In this document: piece after piece, positions 6,880-10,032 of the stretch
Layout: each line of letters opens with the position of its first letter
Position numbering within the stretch: the stretch's first letter is position 1
Origin: a bacterium
GTDB taxonomy: Bacteria; Chloroflexota; Dormibacteria; UBA8260; Bog-877
Reading direction: 5' to 3'
Length of the DNA: 10,032 bases
Assembly (NCBI GenBank): GCA_021817185.1
Contig: JAKAVU010000085.1
Coordinates: forward strand, 1 to 10,032
Notes under the pieces: generated by a model
Databases searched by the model: none
Seen by the model: only the letters and a program-made list of their open reading frames with translations
Told to the model about the DNA's origin: nothing
Translations under genes and position numbers: made by a program

Positions 6880-7100
6880 GGTTTCGGGCCTTCTGGCGGG
6901 GGTGGTGCCACCCTGGGCGCCGGTCGAGGCAGGCGCCGCGCTTGAAGGACCAGCGCGACGGCTACCACCACCAAGGCGACCGCCAGTTCCCCGGCGCGGG
7001 CCAGCCACCTGCTCGACTGCCAGGCGTCGATCATGAGGCCGATGGCGAGCACGATCAGCACGAAGGTCCAGCATCCGGAGCAGCCGCTCTGCCGCTTCAT
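6876..7100 (-). CDS. Small two-TM membrane protein coupled to integrase
   Basis: A 74-aa protein with two hydrophobic helices, about 11-28 (WTFVLIVLAIGLMIDAW) and 37-54 (GELAVALVVVAVALVLQ), followed by a Pro/Arg-rich tail (56-74). Two Cys (7 and 10) lie just before the first helix. It starts with ATG after a strong ribosome site (GGAGGAG, 5 nt before the start), overlaps the stop of the upstream HTH gene as ATGA, and its own TGA overlaps the integrase GTG. This dense packing and good ribosome site make it a real gene despite its size. Function is unknown; membrane proteins in phage immunity or integration operons sometimes act in superinfection exclusion, but nothing in the sequence shows that here. 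Both termini are probably on the same side of the membrane. Confidence 0.7.
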   Translation of the reverse strand: MKRQSGCSGCWTFVLIVLAIGLMIDAWQSSRWLARAGELAVALVVVAVALVLQARRLPRPAPRVAPPPPEGPKP

Positions 7101-7753
7101 GCGCGCTCCTCCCGCGGCCGCTTGCGGCGCGCCTGTACTCCAGCTCGCCCCCAGGGACTCCGGTCAGCCTTGTAACCGGGCTTCCCGGCCCGAAGCGGCC
7201 ATCCCAGGAGGCCCCGGTCCCGCGCCCGCCGAACGTACGACAGGGCGGTCTGCCGCTTGATGCCGAACTCCTGGCAGATGGCGGGGATTGGCTTCTGGCC
7301 GTGGTCCACGGAATCGCGGTAGATCGCCGCGACGCGCTCCAGCTTCGCCAAAGGAACGGGCTGCGGTCCCCGGGAGGGAGCGCCCCAGTCGGGCGCTCCA
7401 GCGCTGAATAATCCTGGCCGGTGGCGGAGAGCAGTCTCACGGACCTGGCCCAGCGGGAGCGCGCGTAGCTTCCGGGGCGTGATCGCTGTGGGGAGGAGGC
7501 CGCCCTCCTGCGCCACCAGGGCATTTAGGCGCGCAGCGAAATCCTGGAGCACTTGGGGAGCGTCGCCGGGAACCTCCCAGGTCTGCTCGACCCGCAGGCC
7601 CACTACCTGAGGCAGTCCGTCCACTTCCGCCGTCCGCACCGACACCGTCAGGCTCTGCTCCGGGAAGTCGACGGAAACCCAGCCGCCGCGATGGTGGGCG
7701 ACCGCTCCGGGGGCGCCCCAGCTGTCGCGCTCAGAGTCTACCGATCGGGCCAT
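7097..7753 (-). CDS. HTH DNA-binding protein, first gene of integrase operon
   Basis: A 218-aa protein. The N-terminal half (about 24-83) looks like a small beta-rich domain (GGWVSVDFPEQSLTVSVRTA, then VVGLRVEQTWEVPG) followed by a helix. Residues 136-184 contain a helix-turn-helix, LAKLERVAAIYRDS...IPAICQEFGIKRQTALSYV, then RRARDRGLLG, like the tri-helical DNA-binding tails seen in actinobacterial phage and element proteins. The C-terminus (186-218) is strongly basic. It is the promoter-proximal gene of a three-gene leftward operon ending in the integrase, and its start is leaderless: TATACT lies 9 nt before the ATG, with no Shine-Dalgarno. Position opposite an excisionase-like gene suggests a regulator of the lysogeny or integration side; that is inference. 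I do not recognise a named family. Confidence 0.72.
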   Translation of the reverse strand: MARSVDSERDSWGAPGAVAHHRGGWVSVDFPEQSLTVSVRTAEVDGLPQVVGLRVEQTWEVPGDAPQVLQDFAARLNALVAQEGGLLPTAITPRKLRALPLGQVRETALRHRPGLFSAGAPDWGAPSRGPQPVPLAKLERVAAIYRDSVDHGQKPIPAICQEFGIKRQTALSYVRRARDRGLLGWPLRAGKPGYKADRSPWGRAGVQARRKRPREERA

Positions 7754-7762
7754 AACGGGGAC

Positions 7763-7795
7763 AGTATAGACCCTTCGGCTACATGCGTCTAAAGT
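7763..7795. promoter_or_regulatory. Overlapping face-to-face divergent promoters
   Basis: Leftward: TAGACG (-35, 7786-7791 on minus), 17 bp, TATACT (-10, 7763-7768), ATG at 7753 after 9 nt. Rightward: TAGACC (-35, 7767-7772), 17 bp, TAAAGT (-10, 7790-7795), ATG at 7803 after 7 nt. Each -35 overlaps the other promoter's -10. TAGAC (7767-7771) and GTCTA (7787-7791) form an inverted repeat that includes both -35 boxes, so one RNA polymerase, or one repressor on the symmetric site, would exclude the other direction. Hexamers are read by eye. Confidence 0.55.
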
Positions 7796-7802
7796 CGTGC
7801 GG

Positions 7803-8066
7803 ATGAGTCCACCGCCGCGCGATCGAATCGCAGTGAGCGTTGCGGAAGCCGCTTCGCTGGCGGGCGTCTCGCGGGCCGGGCTTTATCGCTTCGTTTCGTC
7901 GGGAGAGCTGCCCAGCGTCCACTTGGGCGGCCGCCGTCTGGTCAGGCTCCAGGCTCTAGAGGCGTTCTTGGCGGCGCTCGAGCAGGGAGAACAAATCGGC
8001 GCCGTGGGGGGCGAGATCCCCACAGCGCCAGGGGACCGTCACGGTACCGGTCCGCGGCGATCGTAA
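7803..8066 (+). CDS. Excisionase-type HTH protein
   Basis: An 87-aa protein with a MerR-like winged helix of the excisionase/HTH_17 family at residues 12-57: VAEAASLAGVSRAGLYRFVS, then GELPSVHLGGRRLVRLQALEAFL. In such proteins the first helices bind DNA and the VxLGGRRLVR segment forms the wing. It could bend att DNA for excision, or act as the switch regulator. The C-terminus (62-87) is Gly/Pro-rich and probably disordered. A GTG at 7797 is possible, but ATG at 7803 is better because a TAAAGT -10 box lies 7 nt before it (leaderless). It is the first gene of the rightward arm, divergent from the integrase operon, as in many integrative elements of actinobacteria. Confidence 0.82.
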   Translation: MSPPPRDRIAVSVAEAASLAGVSRAGLYRFVSSGELPSVHLGGRRLVRLQALEAFLAALEQGEQIGAVGGEIPTAPGDRHGTGPRRS

Positions 8067-8102
8067 CGGCTTCCCGCGCCGCACGGCGCACGGGCGGCGG
8101 CC

Positions 8103-8546
8103 GTGAGTTGGGGCCGCATCGACGACTACGTGGACGATGATCCGCGGTGGTGGGGTGTTGGCCTGGCGACGCGGGGGCTCTGGGTCAGTTGCCTCCCCTG
8201 GTGTTTACGAGCTAACTCCCCGGTGGTGACCGAGGCCCTGGTCGCGAGGGAAGCCGGAGCAGAGGGTCCGGGCCTGGCCCAGGAGCTGGTCGCGGCCGGA
8301 TTGTGGGTGGAGGCGCCTGGGGGCGCCTGGGAGTACGCCAGGGGCGGGCTGCTCGGCTGGGATGGCATCGCCGTACCGGCCGAGCTGCGGGCCGCCAAAT
8401 TGGCGCAGAAGTCCGCCGCCGGACGAGCATCTGCCGAAGCGAGATCGCTTAAGTACGGCAGCGCAGTCCCGCTCAACGCGAGGAATGCACCGAACGTTTG
8501 GCCGAACGACTCGATCTCAGGCACCGAACGGAGAGTCCGAACGTGA
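8103..8546 (+). CDS. Phage replication-initiator-like protein, apparently frameshifted
   Basis: The product is 147 aa from a GTG start. The N-terminal half matches the pattern of phage replisome-organiser proteins of actinobacteria: WGRIDDYVDDDP (3-14), LATRGLWVSCLPWC (21-34), a helical part, then LVAAGLWVEAPGGAWEY (62-78). Such proteins recruit the replication machinery to a phage or element origin. The usual basic region follows (LRAAKLAQKSAAGRASAEAR, 95-114). The protein then runs into an Asn/Arg-rich linker and stops at 8544-8546, short for the family (commonly over 200 aa by memory). The other two frames stay open across the proline-rich hexamer repeats, and one reaches 8848, where its stop overlaps the rusA start. 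So a frameshift near 8500-8546, mutational or programmed, is likely. Shine-Dalgarno is weak. Confidence 0.65.
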   Translation: MSWGRIDDYVDDDPRWWGVGLATRGLWVSCLPWCLRANSPVVTEALVAREAGAEGPGLAQELVAAGLWVEAPGGAWEYARGGLLGWDGIAVPAELRAAKLAQKSAAGRASAEARSLKYGSAVPLNARNAPNVWPNDSISGTERRVRT

Positions 8547-8562
8547 CCGAACGCACCGAACT
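8490..8562 (+). repeat. Cluster of CCGAACG repeats, possible origin iterons
   Basis: CCGAAC occurs six times in 73 bp, starting at 8490, 8502, 8524, 8537, 8547 and 8556 (the first five as CCGAACG, the last CCGAACT), with a seventh at 8648. The set lies inside the distal part of the replication gene, where lambdoid-type phages often place the initiator binding sites. Irregular spacing (12, 22, 13, 10, 9) and the low-complexity linker leave simple coding repetition as the alternative. Confidence 0.4.
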
Positions 8563-8848
8563 CCGTCCCCGTCCCCGTCCCCGTCCCCGTCCCCCAGGGT
8601 ACGTCTATCGCTTCTTCACTTCGTTCAGAAGCTCACCCAAGTTCGCACCGAACGGCGACGAACTTGGGCCTTCTCCTGACACCTGGCAGCCGAGATCAGC
8701 GAGCGACGAAGGACCAGCGGCCACGGCCCTGACGCAGGACGGCTACCATAGGCCCTCAGTCGGGGCTGCTTCGGCCGCTCGCCCCATGCACTGCGGCCGC
8801 CCGGGTGAACCCCAAGCGCCCTCAGTCGGCCGGGAGCGTGGGGTGTGA
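8547..8848 (+). pseudogene. Distal part of the replication gene in shifted frame
   Basis: From before 8498 to the TGA at 8846-8848 one plus-strand frame is open. Its product after the junction would be TERTELRPRPRPRPRPPGY followed by a Ser/Pro/Ala-rich tail. It is one base back (-1) from the frame of the 8103 gene. Two facts favour it as the original 3' part: it would restore a protein of about 248 aa, and its stop overlaps the rusA GTG as GTGA, like the overlaps in the opposite operon. Against it, the tail is low complexity and matches nothing I know, and the third frame also reads through the repeats (Pro-Ser) to 8679. Confidence 0.35.
8563..8592 (+). repeat. Hexanucleotide tandem repeat (CCGTCC)x5
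   Basis: There are five perfect copies of CCGTCC, followed by ccc. In the frame joined to the rusA start it encodes alternating Arg-Pro; in another frame Pro-Ser. Copy-number changes would not alter frame, since the unit is six bases. Confidence 0.85.
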
Positions 8849-9288
8849 CGGCCCCGACGGTGGCGGTGCGGCGGGCGCTCAGCTTCGAGGTGATCGCCGA
8901 GCCGGTGGCGATGGCCCGACCGAGAGTCGCCGTGCGGGGTGGCCGGGCTCATGCCTACGTCCCGGCCAAGACAGCTCAGGCCGCCTGGGAGATCCGCCAG
9001 TGTGCAGTAGCCGCCCTGGGCGGTGACGAGCCCTTCGCTGGCCCTCTAGCCGTCGAGGTGACTGCCTACCTGCGGCGGCCCGCCAGTATTCCCAAGCGCG
9101 ACCGCCTGGCTGCCCTTCCGGTGCGTCGGCCCGACCTTGACAACCTCGCCAAGACCGCTCTCGACGGCTGCTCGCCCCTCTGGGTGGATGACGCCCAGGT
9201 GGTCGACCTCACCGTCCGCAAGCGGTACGCGGTGGACGGCCCGCCGCGGTGGTCGATCCGCGTGGAGGCGGGGTCATGGTCACGTTAA
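8845..9288 (+). CDS. rusA: RusA-family Holliday junction resolvase
   Basis: A 147-aa endodeoxyribonuclease that cuts four-way DNA junctions during phage or element replication and recombination. Visible family features are the N-terminal P-x-x-MARPRVAVRGG segment (20-33), the catalytic block RRPDLDNLAK (94-103) with D97, D99 and K103 matching the D-x-D-N-x-x-K motif, and LWVDDAQVVDL (112-122), whose D115/D116 supplies the third acidic residue. Length is normal for the family. The start is GTG at 8845, with GGAG 8 nt upstream and overlap with a stop codon in the preceding frame (GTGA). It sits downstream of the replication-initiator-like gene, as in many actinophages. It seems intact, although the partner gene does not. 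Confidence 0.9.
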   Translation: MTAPTVAVRRALSFEVIAEPVAMARPRVAVRGGRAHAYVPAKTAQAAWEIRQCAVAALGGDEPFAGPLAVEVTAYLRRPASIPKRDRLAALPVRRPDLDNLAKTALDGCSPLWVDDAQVVDLTVRKRYAVDGPPRWSIRVEAGSWSR

Positions 9289-9911
9289 GACGGCTTATCA
9301 ACAGCCTCTTTGAGATCAAACTGCCCTCCGTGCCGAGCCAGGATGGCGCCTAGGCGCCATGAGTAACAAGGTTCGATCTCAGGCTGTGACGAAGTCCGAA
9401 TTCTTCGCTGGTGACGGATCCGACATCATGCTGGCGCGGTTCCGCGGTGGCTGGAGGTGGTGGCCCGCTCCCTCGTTGAGGGCCAGGCGCTCGGGGCGCT
9501 GGGTTGTGCCGTCGGTGGGGGCGTGGCACGACGCGGCCAGTCCGGCCGACGCCCGGGCCCAGGCAGCAGCGAGGATCGATTCCCGCACTTGCGCAACCGC
9601 CCCTATTTCGCCCACTGGCGGGGTCCGTGGTCCTGGAGACCGCCAAGGCCATTCCAAGGCCGTGGCGCGCCGTACCGTTGAATAGCTTCCTCCGGGGAAG
9701 TGTTGCATCGATGTCGTATCGGTGCACTGCCGCCAAGGTGGCGCGCGGCGATCACCCTGCGTTATTGGACGCGTCGGAGGACCTCGGCTGGCGCCAGCCC
9801 GGCGCCGCGACCTGATCTCGGGTCAATCTCGAGCCACTGGACCCGGCGGCCGAGTCCCAACGGCCGAGGACACCAGTGATGGCTACCTGCTCCGAGGTCT
9901 TCCCTCGCGCG
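9289..9911. other. Unassigned region after rusA, about 620 bp
   Basis: Open frames on both strands reach 70-130 codons but none shows a domain, a ribosome site or plausible composition. Palindromes are the notable content: 9343-9360, plus GGCTGGCGCCAGCC (9786-9799) overlapping a GGCGCC/GGCGCC inverted repeat (9790-9806). It may be the truncated distal part of the element. Confidence 0.5.
9343..9360. repeat. Perfect 18-bp palindrome
   Basis: ATGGCGCCTAGGCGCCAT is self-complementary with no loop, 54 bp after the rusA stop. With no loop and no T-tract it fits a dimeric-protein binding site better than a terminator. Identity of any binder is unknown. Confidence 0.6.
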
Positions 9912-10032
9912 TGTCAACGGTCACGTAAAAGTCCCGGTGGGCGGTCATCAGTAATCCCGGTGGGCGGACAGTAGATCTCCCGGTCCGCGGACAACAGAAC
10001 TCCAGGCTGGCGGACACGAAAGTTCCAGGTCC
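9912..10032. mobile_element. Repeat array resembling an IS21-family left end (partial)
   Basis: A unit with core TCC(C/A)GGNNNGCGGNCA starts at 9932, 9955, 9978, 10001 and 10024 (last copy cut by the window end). The period is exactly 23 bp. It is preceded by TGTCAACGGTCACGT at 9912, a 5'-TG end as IS21-family elements have. Multiple internal repeats of about this length at each terminus are characteristic of IS21-like elements, where they bind the IstA transposase. No transposase is visible because the element would run off the right edge. Alternatives are plasmid-type iterons or a partition site. Confidence 0.5.

Noticed and set aside
6880..7524. N-terminal extension of integrase 2
   Set aside because: This open frame overlaps the membrane protein and HTH genes, which are better supported, and is Arg/Pro-rich shadow sequence.
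8563..8592. CRISPR-like or CRISPR repeats
   Set aside because: Six-base tandem units without spacers are a microsatellite in a proline-rich coding stretch.
9350..9736. Minus-strand open frame of 128 codons after rusA
   Set aside because: Low-complexity Pro/Arg composition, no ribosome site and no recognisable motif.

Overview
The window is high-GC bacterial DNA, about two-thirds G+C by eye, and most likely from an actinobacterium. The support is codon bias toward G/C in third positions, GTG and TTG starts, three genes with a TANNNT -10 box only 7-9 nt before the start codon (leaderless transcription), an actinobacterial-type SAM methyltransferase, and a conserved hypothetical family that I associate with actinobacteria. 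It is an accessory region: a decayed mobile-element scrapyard on the left, a boundary at a tRNA-Cys fragment in the middle, and a compact phage-like or integrative element on the right.

Left part (1-3600, nearly all minus strand). From left to right there is the C-terminal piece of an FtsK/SpoIIIE-type DNA translocase (about 130-440), fused at a sharp junction to the C-terminal HTH piece of another protein (441-741); then a short in-frame coding remnant (742-912), an intact class I SAM methyltransferase (913-1650), about 400 bp with no recognised gene, and an intact tyrosine integrase (2052-3203). A 19-bp direct repeat with one mismatch (125-143 and 3583-3601) brackets this set. Its right copy is the centre of a symmetric palindrome and may be a recombination core.

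Middle (3600-5580). About 800 bp have no recognisable gene but hold hairpins. They are followed by a conserved hypothetical protein of 271 aa (4395-5210, plus strand) and then about 370 bp with nothing firm.

Right part (5580-10032). A minus-strand 3' fragment of tRNA-Cys(GCA), including CCA, lacks its 5' half. This is the expected scar of an integrase that uses the 3' end of a tRNA gene, and it marks the left edge of an element extending rightward. The element has a tightly coupled leftward operon (HTH protein, two-TM small membrane protein, tyrosine integrase, each joined by a 4-nt stop/start overlap). It also has a rightward arm: an excisionase-type HTH protein, a phage replication-initiator-like protein that looks frameshifted, and a RusA resolvase. 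The two arms diverge from a 33-bp region where two promoters appear to overlap face to face. The rightward module decays into about 620 bp of unassigned DNA. At 9912 a 23-bp-period repeat array begins that resembles the multi-repeat terminus of an IS21-family insertion sequence; its transposase genes would lie beyond the window.

I see no CRISPR array, no rRNA and no complete tRNA. No proven novel system emerges. The best candidates for a second look are the divergent promoter switch, the membrane protein coupled to the integrase, and the CCGAACG repeats inside the replication gene.
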